From assembly GCF_001590965.1 (NCBI RefSeq), contig NZ_BCTW01000009.1, positions 124,001 through 188,000 of the forward strand: a stretch of DNA of 64,000 bases. Reading direction: 5' to 3'. This document shows, in pieces, positions 50,754 to 58,451 of the stretch (positions within the stretch are counted from its first letter, which is position 1; each line of letters begins with the position of its first letter). Source of the stretch: Novosphingobium lentum NBRC 107847 (GTDB lineage Bacteria > Pseudomonadota > Alphaproteobacteria > Sphingomonadales > Sphingomonadaceae). The translations under genes were made by a program, and so were the position numbers. The notes below the pieces were generated by a model. That model did no database searches, had not been told where the DNA came from, and saw nothing but the letters and a program-made list of their open reading frames with translations.

Positions 50754-50891
50754 GGGCGCAGGCGTTGCTGGTCCGGGTCGTTTGCTGGCCGATCGCCCTC
50801 TCGAAGGCCGGGTTGCGGCTCTCCCCGACACCTGGGAGCATGCGGGCGAGTGCCAAGCGACGGCGTTGCCGTCACCAGCCTTCCCTGCCGG

Positions 50892-51938
50892 CTATGCCGC
50901 CAGTGCCATGAAGCGCGCGACGTCCTGCGGTGCGAGCTGCACCCGCGCCGCTGCCCGCAGGCTTTCCATTCCCAGGCTGCGGAGATCCTCGTTAAAGTCG
51001 CCCAGAACAGGAGACACGGTGATCGCCTCGATCCCGGCCGCGTTCGCTCGTTCGATCAGCGTCGCCATCGCACCGTCTCCGGCCGGATCGTTGTCGCGCG
51101 CGATGTAGAGCCGGCGCAGCGTTTCGGGGAATGCGACGGCGGAGAGATGTGCTGCCGAGAGCGCCGCCGCCATGGCCATGTCGGGCAACACGCATCGCAG
51201 CGACAGCACCGTCTCGATGCCTTCGCCCGCCGCCATCACGTCGCCCGGTAGACCAAAGCGGACCGCGTGCCCGAGCAGGTCACCCATCGCCCGTCTTGGT
51301 GTGTCGATCGGCGCCTTGTCCGAGCCGTCGGGAGCGAGCCAGGTGCGGTGTGCGCCGGTGATCCGGCCAGCCAGATCGGTGACGGAGGCGATCATCGCCG
51401 GCCAGGTCTCGGTCGGGGAATGCTCGTCGGGCCGATAATAGCAACGGGGGTGGAAACGCAGTGATCCGGTTCCGTGCAAAGCCGTAATCGCACGTTCCCG
51501 TAGATACGCTTCCACGACAGTGCCCGAAATCGGCTGCGACATACCAACGAGCCGCCGCGCCGCTTCCGGCGATCCGGTTGGCGCCGGTGATTTGCGCTCG
51601 GCAGCATGCGGACTATCCGGTTCGGGATGTGGCAGCGACAGGAAGATGCGCGCCTCATCGGCGACGTCCTTGAAGTCGATCAGGCCGCAGCTCTCGCGGA
51701 TGACGTCCAGCAAATCGCCATGCTCACCGGTCGCGGCGTCAGTCCATTTGCCGGCCGCACCCTTGCCTGTGTCGCCGCCTTTCAGCCGCACGAACATCGA
51801 ACGACCGGGCGTGTTGCGGACGTCGCCAACCAGCCAATAGCGACCCTCGCGGTGACCGGAGGCGAGGTAATGACGGCAGACAGCCTCGGCCTGTCGGCCG
51901 AGCCGCTGCGCCAGTTCGGAAGCATCATGACGGGCCAT
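50892..51938 (-). CDS. Toprim-domain primase-like protein
   Basis: A 348-residue protein of the P4-primase/DUF7146 type. The N-terminal zinc-ribbon-like region is reduced (RREGRYWLVGDVRN-like sequence around GHREGRYWLVGD); the middle has GSLRFHPRCYYRPDE. The Toprim domain has AAGEGIETVLSLRCVLPDM with the catalytic Glu and RLYIARDNDPAGDGAMATLI with the Asp pair. It probably primes replication or transfer-strand conversion of the element. Its ATG overlaps the stop of the strawberry-notch gene (ATGA), so the two are translated together. Confidence 0.9.
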   Translation of the reverse strand: MARHDASELAQRLGRQAEAVCRHYLASGHREGRYWLVGDVRNTPGRSMFVRLKGGDTGKGAAGKWTDAATGEHGDLLDVIRESCGLIDFKDVADEARIFLSLPHPEPDSPHAAERKSPAPTGSPEAARRLVGMSQPISGTVVEAYLRERAITALHGTGSLRFHPRCYYRPDEHSPTETWPAMIASVTDLAGRITGAHRTWLAPDGSDKAPIDTPRRAMGDLLGHAVRFGLPGDVMAAGEGIETVLSLRCVLPDMAMAAALSAAHLSAVAFPETLRRLYIARDNDPAGDGAMATLIERANAAGIEAITVSPVLGDFNEDLRSLGMESLRAAARVQLAPQDVARFMALAA

Positions 51939-54900
51939 CACGCTGCCTCCCGTTCGCCGATGCGCTCGACGGGATAGCGCTCCAGCACCTTGGCGAGGAT
52001 CGAAGGGCCGGAAGCATCGGTCGGCACGAAGAAGCGCAGCTTCCACGAGATGATCTCGCTGAACAGGCCATAGGCGCGTAGGCGATCGCGCATCGCGTCC
52101 GTGAAGCCGCACAGTTCGATGCGGTTGGCGCCCATGACGCGGACGCGGCGGAGCTGCATGCCCTCGGCGATGTCGAGGATTGTGCGGCCATCGATCAACG
52201 CCGTGAAGGCGTTGTCCGGCGTCAGCGTGCTCGCCCCCGTCGCCAGCGCGCCCGCGACCCAGGCGGGGGAGACACGGCGGCCGATGATGCGCTCGCCCGC
52301 ATCGGTCTGAAGCCGATAGACCCGCGTCGACTCGTTCGGCAGCCGCTTCCAGATCGGCAGCAACAGACCGGCGACGATGTGGACGGTGCTGTCGGCAAAC
52401 TCCGACACCTCGGCGATCTCATCGGTCCAAGCCTCTGCGAAGCTGTTCCGATCCGCTTCCTCCCAATGGCTTTCGTCCATCGAGCGGAGGGTGGCGTGAT
52501 GCTGCTCCATCGGACGGATCAGCGCCACGCGCCGTTCGATCTCGCCATCGTCGAGCATGATGGACGATGCCGGAACCTGTACGGCTGCGCGGCCGGAGCG
52601 GCCGTTGACCAGCAGCTTTGCGCGTGGATCGGCGAGAAGATCGAACGCCCCGTCAAGCAAGGTCGGGCGGTTGCGTTCGCGCCGGGTGATCGTGAGCAAC
52701 TGCGTCTCGGCGCCGGTGCCCGGATGGACGTGGATGGTGCGACGGTCGGCGACGGTGAAGCTCTCGGCCTGGAGCGTCTCCAGCCCAAGGTCATAGACGC
52801 CGCTGGCGATCGCGCCCTCGATCTTGGCGTTGAGGAGCTGCTCGAACGCCGTGAACAGGATGCCCTGCAATCCGATGGTCAGCGCCAGCAGCCGGTTGAG
52901 GAAGGTGGTGATCGGAGGCAGCTCGTCCTTGATGCCGTTGTCGTCCATCAACTTGAGGCCGGTGGCGTCCTCGAACATCTGCAGCGAGCACCCCCCGACC
53001 TTGCCGCGGACCAGCAGCAGGTAAAGCTGACGCAGCGCATCGCGCGCATAATGCGATTCCAGATTGTCCTCGGGCCGGAACAGGCCTTGGCCGCCGGTCT
53101 GGCGCTGGCCGCGCGTGATCGCGCCCAGCGTGTCGAGGCGGCGGGCGATCGTCGAGAGGAAGCGCTTCTCAGCCTTCACATTGGTGGCGATCGGCCTGAA
53201 CAATGGCGGTTGCGCCTGGTTGGTGCGGTTGGTGCGGCCGAGCCCCTGGATCGCGGCGTCGGCCTTCCAGCCGGGTTCGAGCAGATAATGGACGCGCAGC
53301 CGCTGGTTCCGTGCCGACAGGTCGGCGTGATAGCTGCGGCCCGTGCCGCCAGCATCCGAGAAGACGAGGATGCGCTTCTGATCGTCCATGAAGGCGGAGG
53401 TTTCCGCCAGGTTGGCGGAGGCGGCGCGGTTCTCGACGGCGAGGCGCTCGCCCTTCCTGACAATCCGGCGGGACCGGCCGGTGACTTCCGCGACGATGTC
53501 GGTGCCGAAGCGCTGGACTATCTGGTCGAGTGCGCCGGGCACTGGCGGCAGACTGGCGAGCGTCTCGATCAGGCCATCACGGCGTGCGACGGCCTCGCGG
53601 CTCTCGACGGGCTGTCCATCGCGATAGACCGGGCGCGACGACAAATTGCCCTCGCTGTCGGTGAACGGCTCATAGAGCTGCACCGGGAAGGAATGGGCGA
53701 GGTAGTCGAGAACATATTCCCTCGGCGTGATGTCGACGCGGACGTCATTCCATTCCTCTGTCGAGATCTCGGCCAGGCGGCGTTGCATCAGCGCCTCGCC
53801 GGTCGAGACGATCTGGATGACGGCGGCGTGGCCATCGGCCAGGTCCTGATCGATCGAACGGATCAGGGTCGGCGTCTTCATGCTGGTGAGGAGGTGGCCG
53901 AAAAAGCGCTGCTTGGCGCTCTCGAAGGCCGAGCGAGCGGCGGATTTGGCCTGCCGATTCAGCGTGCCGCTATCGCCGGTGATGTTGGCGGCCTGCATGG
54001 CGGCGTCGAGATGATTGTGGATGATCGCGAACGCCCCGGCATAGGCGTCGTAGATGCGTGTCTGCTCGGGGGTGAGTTGGTGCTCCACCAATTCATATTC
54101 GACGCCGTCATAGGAGAGCGAGCGAGAGGTGTAGAGGCCGAGCGAGCGGAGATCGCGGGCCAGCACCTCCATCGCCGCGACGCCGCCGTCCTCGATTGCC
54201 TCAACGAACTCAGCCCGTGTGGCGAAGGGGAAATCCTCGCCGCCCCAAAGGCCGAGCCGCTGCGCATAAGCGAGATTGTGGACCGTGGTGGCCCCAGTTG
54301 CCGAAACGTAGACGATACGCGCATTCGGCAGAGCGTGCTGGAGCCGCAAGCCTGCACGGCCCTGTTGCGAGGCGGCGACATCGCCGCGTTCGCCCCTGCC
54401 GCCGGCGGCGTTCTGCATGGCGTGGCTCTCGTCGAAAATGATCACTCCATCGAAATCGGCCCCCAACCATTCGACGATTTGCTTGACGCGCGAAAGCTTC
54501 TCCCCACGGTCGTCGGACCGTAGCGTGGCATAGGTGGTGAATAGGACGCCTTGGCCTAGCGTGATCGGCTTGCCCTGCGGGAAGCGCGACAGTGGCGTCA
54601 CCAGCAAGCGTTCCATACCGAGCGCCGACCAATCGCGCTGCGCATCCTCGAGCAGCTTGTCGGATTTGGAGATCCAGACCGCCTTGCGACGTCCGCGCAT
54701 CCAGTTGTCGAGGATGATGCCGGCCGACTGGCGGCCTTTGCCGGCGCCGGTGCCGTCGCCGAGCATGAAGCCACGGCGAAAGCGGACGGCGTTCTGGGCA
54801 TCGTCGGGCGCTGCCGAGACGAGATCGAAGGTCTCGTCCACGGTCCAGGCCCCGGCGAGGAATTCGCCATGGGCCTCGCCGGCATAGATCACGGTTTCGA

Positions 54901-56257
54901 GCTGGGCGTCCGACAGGATGCCGTCGATGACGATGCTGGCGGGGAGCGTCGGCCGATAGCTCGGCTTCGGCGGTGCGACCGAGGCCATGGCTGCCGACTG
55001 GACCAGCTTGGTCGGGTGCGCCTGAGCGCCGGGAATACGGATCGCCTGAAGCCCGTATTCCTCATAAATGGCATCGGTCAGCCGGCCGCCTTCGGGCGGG
55101 GTCCAGTCGACGGTCTCATAGGCGAGTTCGATGCCTTCGGGTTCGGCGATGGTGCGGGCCGGCGACGACGCGGCGCGAGCGAGATAGCCGTGCACGGTCC
55201 GAGGCGCCGAAGCCGCAGATACCGTCTGCGGCAGTGTGACTGGCAGGCGCGGCGGGACCTGGGCTTCGATCCAACGGAGCAGTGTCGCGACATCGGGTGC
55301 AATGCCGGCCGACGGCGGAAACGCAGTGGGGTCTTCGGCGGGCACCTTGTCGATGACTGTCAGTCGGGTCTCGATGGTCGTGCCATGCTTGGCATAGACC
55401 GCACCGTCGATCGCCGCCGTGAACACGACACGTCCGAGCTCCTGCAGCCGCGTAAAAGCATCGCGCCAAGCCGGTAGCTCCGGTGCGAAGTTCGCGCCCG
55501 TAATCGTCACGAGCCGTCCGCCATCGGCCAGACGCGCCAGCGCCGAGGCGACATGGCGATAGGCGGCGTCGGCCATGCGGCCGGAGACATTCGCCATCAC
55601 CGAGAAGGGCGGGTTCATCAACACGACGCTCGGCACGGCGGTCGGATCGAGATGATCATCGATCTGGGCGGCGTCGAACCGCGTGACGGGGATGGCCGGA
55701 AAGAGGGAGGACAGAAGCGCTGCGCGGGTGTCAGTCAGCTCGTTGAGCATCAGCGTAGCACCGGCGGCTTCAGCCAGGATGGCGAGCAGCCCGGTTCCGG
55801 CCGAGGGCTCCAGCACACGGTCGACAGGTGTGATGGCGGCGGCAGCGAGCGCAGCGAGGCCGAGCGGCACCGGCGTCGAGAACTGCTGGAAGGCCTGCGT
55901 CTCCTCCGAGCGGCGTGTATGCGTCGGCATCAGGCCGGCGATCTTGGTCAGCATGGGCAGACTGGCGGCCGGAGACCCGGACTTGCGGAAAACCGCCTTT
56001 CCGTATTTGCGCAGAAACAGCACCGTCGCCGCTTCGCAGGCCTCGTAGGCCGTCTTCCAGTCCCAGGCACCCGACGTGTCGGAAGCGCCGAATGCTGCCT
56101 CCATAGCACGGCGCAAGGTTGCGGCATCGACGGGCTGGCCGTGTTCGAGATGGGGGAGAAGGCGGTGGGCGGCGGCGAGGATGGCGGCCGGCACCGGGCT
56201 CGCGGCAAGCGGAGACGGCGCAGCCGGAACGGCCGCGGATGCGGAAGCAATGGTCAT
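51938..56257 (-). CDS. Strawberry-notch-type helicase with N6-methylase domain
   Basis: A 1439-residue cytosolic protein. Residues about 120-300 form a methyltransferase domain with VLEPSAGTGLLAI (motif I, 150) and LMNPPFSV (NPPF, 215). The helicase part follows: Walker A MLGDGTGAGKGRQSAGIILD at about 500 and DESH at about 609 (VIIFDESHAMQNAAGG), then the helicase C domain with GLGRTNRTNQAQPPLF. This is the strawberry-notch (SNO) helicase group widespread in alphaproteobacterial elements, possibly for anti-defence or element maintenance. The start at 56257 follows GAGG; the frame extends to 56365 through the structured leader. Confidence 0.93.
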   Translation of the reverse strand: MTIASASAAVPAAPSPLAASPVPAAILAAAHRLLPHLEHGQPVDAATLRRAMEAAFGASDTSGAWDWKTAYEACEAATVLFLRKYGKAVFRKSGSPAASLPMLTKIAGLMPTHTRRSEETQAFQQFSTPVPLGLAALAAAAITPVDRVLEPSAGTGLLAILAEAAGATLMLNELTDTRAALLSSLFPAIPVTRFDAAQIDDHLDPTAVPSVVLMNPPFSVMANVSGRMADAAYRHVASALARLADGGRLVTITGANFAPELPAWRDAFTRLQELGRVVFTAAIDGAVYAKHGTTIETRLTVIDKVPAEDPTAFPPSAGIAPDVATLLRWIEAQVPPRLPVTLPQTVSAASAPRTVHGYLARAASSPARTIAEPEGIELAYETVDWTPPEGGRLTDAIYEEYGLQAIRIPGAQAHPTKLVQSAAMASVAPPKPSYRPTLPASIVIDGILSDAQLETVIYAGEAHGEFLAGAWTVDETFDLVSAAPDDAQNAVRFRRGFMLGDGTGAGKGRQSAGIILDNWMRGRRKAVWISKSDKLLEDAQRDWSALGMERLLVTPLSRFPQGKPITLGQGVLFTTYATLRSDDRGEKLSRVKQIVEWLGADFDGVIIFDESHAMQNAAGGRGERGDVAASQQGRAGLRLQHALPNARIVYVSATGATTVHNLAYAQRLGLWGGEDFPFATRAEFVEAIEDGGVAAMEVLARDLRSLGLYTSRSLSYDGVEYELVEHQLTPEQTRIYDAYAGAFAIIHNHLDAAMQAANITGDSGTLNRQAKSAARSAFESAKQRFFGHLLTSMKTPTLIRSIDQDLADGHAAVIQIVSTGEALMQRRLAEISTEEWNDVRVDITPREYVLDYLAHSFPVQLYEPFTDSEGNLSSRPVYRDGQPVESREAVARRDGLIETLASLPPVPGALDQIVQRFGTDIVAEVTGRSRRIVRKGERLAVENRAASANLAETSAFMDDQKRILVFSDAGGTGRSYHADLSARNQRLRVHYLLEPGWKADAAIQGLGRTNRTNQAQPPLFRPIATNVKAEKRFLSTIARRLDTLGAITRGQRQTGGQGLFRPEDNLESHYARDALRQLYLLLVRGKVGGCSLQMFEDATGLKLMDDNGIKDELPPITTFLNRLLALTIGLQGILFTAFEQLLNAKIEGAIASGVYDLGLETLQAESFTVADRRTIHVHPGTGAETQLLTITRRERNRPTLLDGAFDLLADPRAKLLVNGRSGRAAVQVPASSIMLDDGEIERRVALIRPMEQHHATLRSMDESHWEEADRNSFAEAWTDEIAEVSEFADSTVHIVAGLLLPIWKRLPNESTRVYRLQTDAGERIIGRRVSPAWVAGALATGASTLTPDNAFTALIDGRTILDIAEGMQLRRVRVMGANRIELCGFTDAMRDRLRAYGLFSEIISWKLRFFVPTDASGPSILAKVLERYPVERIGEREAA

Positions 56258-56288
56258 GAAGGGCACCTCGGGAGAGCGGGAAACGGAG

Positions 56289-56333
56289 GAGCCGACAGGC
56301 GCTCTCTCTCGACCGCACCGGCTCGAACCCGTC
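56289..56333 (-). promoter_or_regulatory. Conserved structured leader of the SNO helicase gene
   Basis: On the minus strand the leader runs GACGGGTTCGAGCCG, then GTCGAGAGAGAGCGCC, then CGGCTCCTCCG. GAGCCG and CGGCTC (56289-56294, 56319-56324) pair around the GA-rich loop. It is nearly identical to the leader of the antirestriction gene. Confidence 0.68.
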
Positions 56334-56365
56334 CCGGCGGACCTTTTCCTCTCTACCGCAGGCAC

Positions 56366-56397
56366 GAAAAAAGCGCCTGACCGGGAGGCCAGGCGCT
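56366..56397 (-). terminator. Rho-independent terminator after the antirestriction gene
   Basis: On the minus strand AGCGCCTG pairs with CAGGCGCT (56372-56397) and is followed by TTTTTT (56371-56366). It lies 17 bp after the stop of the antirestriction gene. Confidence 0.85.
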
Positions 56398-56413
56398 CAG
56401 TGGGTTCCAGCGC

Positions 56414-56851
56414 TCAATCGATCGCCTGGAAGATCTCGGCGGATTCGGTGTGGTCCGCCGCATAGTCGTAAAGGCGGCTGTATCCCTCTGACATCAGATT
56501 GACGGGGTATTGGAAGGAGAGATGGGAAAAGGCGAAGAGCGTCGCGATAATCCCTGCCGCCCCGGCGGATACCTCACCTTCATAGCCATTCGTGTCGCAG
56601 ACGATCTGAAGTCGGGGCTTCGAGGCTGGCGCGAGGTAGAGCGGCTTTCCATCGCGCTCATAGAAGTCCCAGAGACCGCCTCGATAATCGCGCGGACTGA
56701 GGCGCTCCATGTGGTGATAGACCGTCATCTCTCCGATCAGGAGATGCTGACGGCCGAAGAGGGTCGGAAGGAAATCCATTCGGCGGGCATCCGGCACAAG
56801 AAGCGCGGAGCGGTCGAGCGGGTCTTCAGCGTGGGTTGACGTTTCGAACAT
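56414..56851 (-). CDS. ArdB/KlcA-family antirestriction protein
   Basis: A 145-residue protein that should protect incoming element DNA from type I restriction. Family features: LPTLFGRQHLLIGEMTVYHH, MERLSPRDYRGGLWDFYERD, GYEGEVSAGAAGIIATLFAF and SHLSFQYPVNLMSEGYSRLY. The start at 56851 lies after a structured leader; the frame runs on to 57064 through it but is shadow. The gene is a single unit: its own leader upstream, a terminator directly downstream. Confidence 0.92.
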   Translation of the reverse strand: MFETSTHAEDPLDRSALLVPDARRMDFLPTLFGRQHLLIGEMTVYHHMERLSPRDYRGGLWDFYERDGKPLYLAPASKPRLQIVCDTNGYEGEVSAGAAGIIATLFAFSHLSFQYPVNLMSEGYSRLYDYAADHTESAEIFQAID

Positions 56852-56882
56852 GGGAGGCACCTCGGGAGAGCGGGGAACGGAG

Positions 56883-56927
56883 GAGCCGGCGGGCGCTCTC
56901 TCTCGACCGCACCGGCTCGAACCCGTC
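56883..56927 (-). promoter_or_regulatory. Conserved structured leader of the antirestriction gene
   Basis: Same element as at 56289: GACGGGTTCGAGCCGG, GTCGAGAGAGAGCGCC, then CCGGCTCCTCCG on the minus strand. GAGCCGG and CCGGCTC (56883-56889, 56912-56918) give a perfect 7-bp stem. The copies differ inside the loop but keep the stem. Confidence 0.68.
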
Positions 56928-57089
56928 GCGGCCTGCTCTCGCTCTGGCGCGCGTGATGAACTTTTGACCGCTTCATCTTCCGATGGCGTCCGCGCGACGC
57001 TACACTCTCTCATCCAACAGATGGCGGGCGGCGGCCTCGCCGATCGAGGACGCGCGCGCTTCACCGAGCGAGGTCAGGGAGAGACGGAT

Positions 57090-57449
57090 ATGAAGGGAAG
57101 CGCGATCGGCATGGTGGCGGCGGTGTGCCTGGTGCTGGGCTTCGGTGCGGGTTTCGTGGCGCGACCGATGATCTCGCCGGGCGGATCGTCGGCTGCGGCC
57201 GTCGCCGGCGTCGCACAGCCAAGTGAGGAAGAAGCGATCGCCGCGGTCCGCCGCCACCGGCTCTTCACGGGAACGTCGCTCGCCAATGCGACGCTGAAGC
57301 TTGGCGATTGCTCTCCGGGTGGCGTCGGTCCTGGCGTGACGTGCATGACGCAGCTCACGATGGACACGACGCGGGCTAACGCCACACCGCAGAACCGGCC
57401 GATCGGCTTCGCGCGCGTCAAAGACCAGTGGGAAGTCGCGGTCTGGTAG
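57090..57449 (+). CDS. Membrane-anchored periplasmic protein, unknown function
   Basis: A 119-residue protein on the plus strand in a mostly minus-strand module. AGGGAGAG precedes the ATG at 57090. An N-terminal helix (GMVAAVCLVLGFGAGFVA) acts as anchor or signal; the rest contains EEEAIAAVRRHRLFTGTSLA, a Cys pair in LGDCSPGGVGPGVTCMTQL, and FARVKDQWEVAVW at the end. The cysteines could form a disulfide. No family recognised. It converges with the DUF6117 gene, whose 3' end is seven bases away. Confidence 0.7.
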   Translation: MKGSAIGMVAAVCLVLGFGAGFVARPMISPGGSSAAAVAGVAQPSEEEAIAAVRRHRLFTGTSLANATLKLGDCSPGGVGPGVTCMTQLTMDTTRANATPQNRPIGFARVKDQWEVAVW

Positions 57450-57455
57450 CGGATA

Positions 57456-57692
57456 TCAATCCGCGATGCCGTCACCGCCGTTCGGAGGCGTGTACGCCTC
57501 GTAGGGATCGCCGTCGGCGAGATGGCCGAATGGCATGAACACGTAGTCACCATCATCGCGGCCGACCGCGCAGATGACGTATCGGGCCTCTCCGGTCGCG
57601 GAGTCCGCGCACTCCATAAGCGCCAGGTTGCCATTGGCTGCGGCGCGCAGCAGCGTCTGAAAATTGTCGCGCGCATGGTCGGGGATGCTCAT
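57456..57692 (-). CDS. DUF6117-like small protein
   Basis: A 78-residue acidic protein: MSIPDHARDNFQTLLRAAAN then GNLALMECADSATGEARYVI and AVGRDDGDYVFMPFGHLADG, ending in YEAYTPPNGG. This matches the DUF6117 group seen in maintenance modules of such elements; function unknown. Its ATG overlaps the stop of the upstream gene (TAATG), so the two are coupled. Confidence 0.78.
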   Translation of the reverse strand: MSIPDHARDNFQTLLRAAANGNLALMECADSATGEARYVICAVGRDDGDYVFMPFGHLADGDPYEAYTPPNGGDGIAD

Positions 57693-58102
57693 TACGCGCC
57701 TCCCGCAGCGAGTCGGTCGGCGAGCCAACGGCCGCTGCTCATCCATTCGACGGTCTGCCCCGTCGTCAGGTCGAGGACATGGGCGCCTCCCGAGAAGCCG
57801 TCGATGCGCCGCTCGGAGGCGACGCCCGCCCATTGGAATCCCCAGCATCCAGCGAGGCCGAAGGTCTCGGCGCACCGGGTCACGAAGGTGATGAGGAGCT
57901 GGGGGTCGGCGGTGCCGGGATCGCGCATCCAGAGGTGCGTGGCGCCATGTTCAGGCTCGATCGAGAGCAGGAACGGCTCGGCCGGAGGGTATTCTGTGGC
58001 GTTCTGCGCCATCAGGTTGTTGTAGATGTCGAGCGCGCGCGCGGCGTTCTCGACTGTGCCCACATCCAGCAGGCATGAAAAGCGTGTGCAATAGTCCGCC
58101 AT
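57692..58102 (-). CDS. Element-maintenance protein of unknown function
   Basis: A 136-residue protein: MADYCTRFSCLLDVGTVENA, ALDIYNNLMAQNATEYPPAE, FLLSIEPEHGATHLWMRDPG, then FVTRCAETFGLAGCWGFQWA and LTTGQTVEWMSSGRWLADRL. I do not recognise a characterised family; the mixed alpha/beta pattern and rich Cys/Trp content are notable. Similar proteins appear beside antirestriction and DUF932 genes in related elements, from memory. It is cotranslated with the DUF6117 gene. Confidence 0.7.
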   Translation of the reverse strand: MADYCTRFSCLLDVGTVENAARALDIYNNLMAQNATEYPPAEPFLLSIEPEHGATHLWMRDPGTADPQLLITFVTRCAETFGLAGCWGFQWAGVASERRIDGFSGGAHVLDLTTGQTVEWMSSGRWLADRLAAGGA

Positions 58103-58118
58103 GGCGGTCTCCTGAAAC

Positions 58119-58146
58119 GAAAAGAGCCCGGCGCTAGGCCGGGCTC
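58119..58146 (-). terminator. Rho-independent terminator
   Basis: GAGCCCGGC-GCTAG-GCCGGGCTC gives a 9-bp stem (58124-58146). On the minus strand it is followed by TTTT. It lies 26 bp after the stop of the 73-residue gene and before the start of the next gene pair. Confidence 0.85.
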
Positions 58147-58171
58147 GAGGTGGATGAATGGGTTGGTGGGC

Positions 58172-58393
58172 TCAGTAGCCGAACTGCCAGGACGGCCATG
58201 CCTGGCCGTCGTCGGACGCGCGCACCGCCTCGTCGAGATAGGCGCTATCGCCCTCGACGACGGCGGGGTCACGCACGCGCGTTTCGTCGATCACTGTCAC
58301 GCGGCAGACGAGGCCATCTTCGACCTCGACGTGAACGGGGACGAGATATTGGAAGACGACACGGCGTGGCGCATCGATGCCGGAGCTATCCAT
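58172..58393 (-). CDS. 73-residue protein of unknown function
   Basis: A small acidic protein: VVFQYLVPVHVEVEDGLVCR then VTVIDETRVRDPAVVEGDSA and YLDEAVRASDDGQAWPSWQF. The alternating pattern suggests beta strands followed by a helix. No family recognised. AAGGAA precedes the ATG at 58393. It stands as its own unit, with strong hairpins on both sides. Confidence 0.7.
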   Translation of the reverse strand: MDSSGIDAPRRVVFQYLVPVHVEVEDGLVCRVTVIDETRVRDPAVVEGDSAYLDEAVRASDDGQAWPSWQFGY

Positions 58394-58415
58394 GTGACGA
58401 TTCCTTGAGAAAGGT

Positions 58416-58444
58416 GGCGGGGAGCAATCGGTCTGCTCCCCGCC
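58416..58444 (-). terminator. Terminator-like hairpin after the ParB-like gene
   Basis: GGCGGGGAGCA and TGCTCCCCGCC form a perfect 11-bp stem with a 7-base loop, 8 bp after the ParB-like stop on the minus strand. Only a short T-rich stretch (CCTTTCTC) follows. Confidence 0.75.
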
Positions 58445-58451
58445 AAAGGGC

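Noticed and set aside
52379..54523. 714-codon plus-strand ORF over the SNO helicase
   Set aside because: Antisense shadow; the minus strand has intact helicase and methylase motifs.
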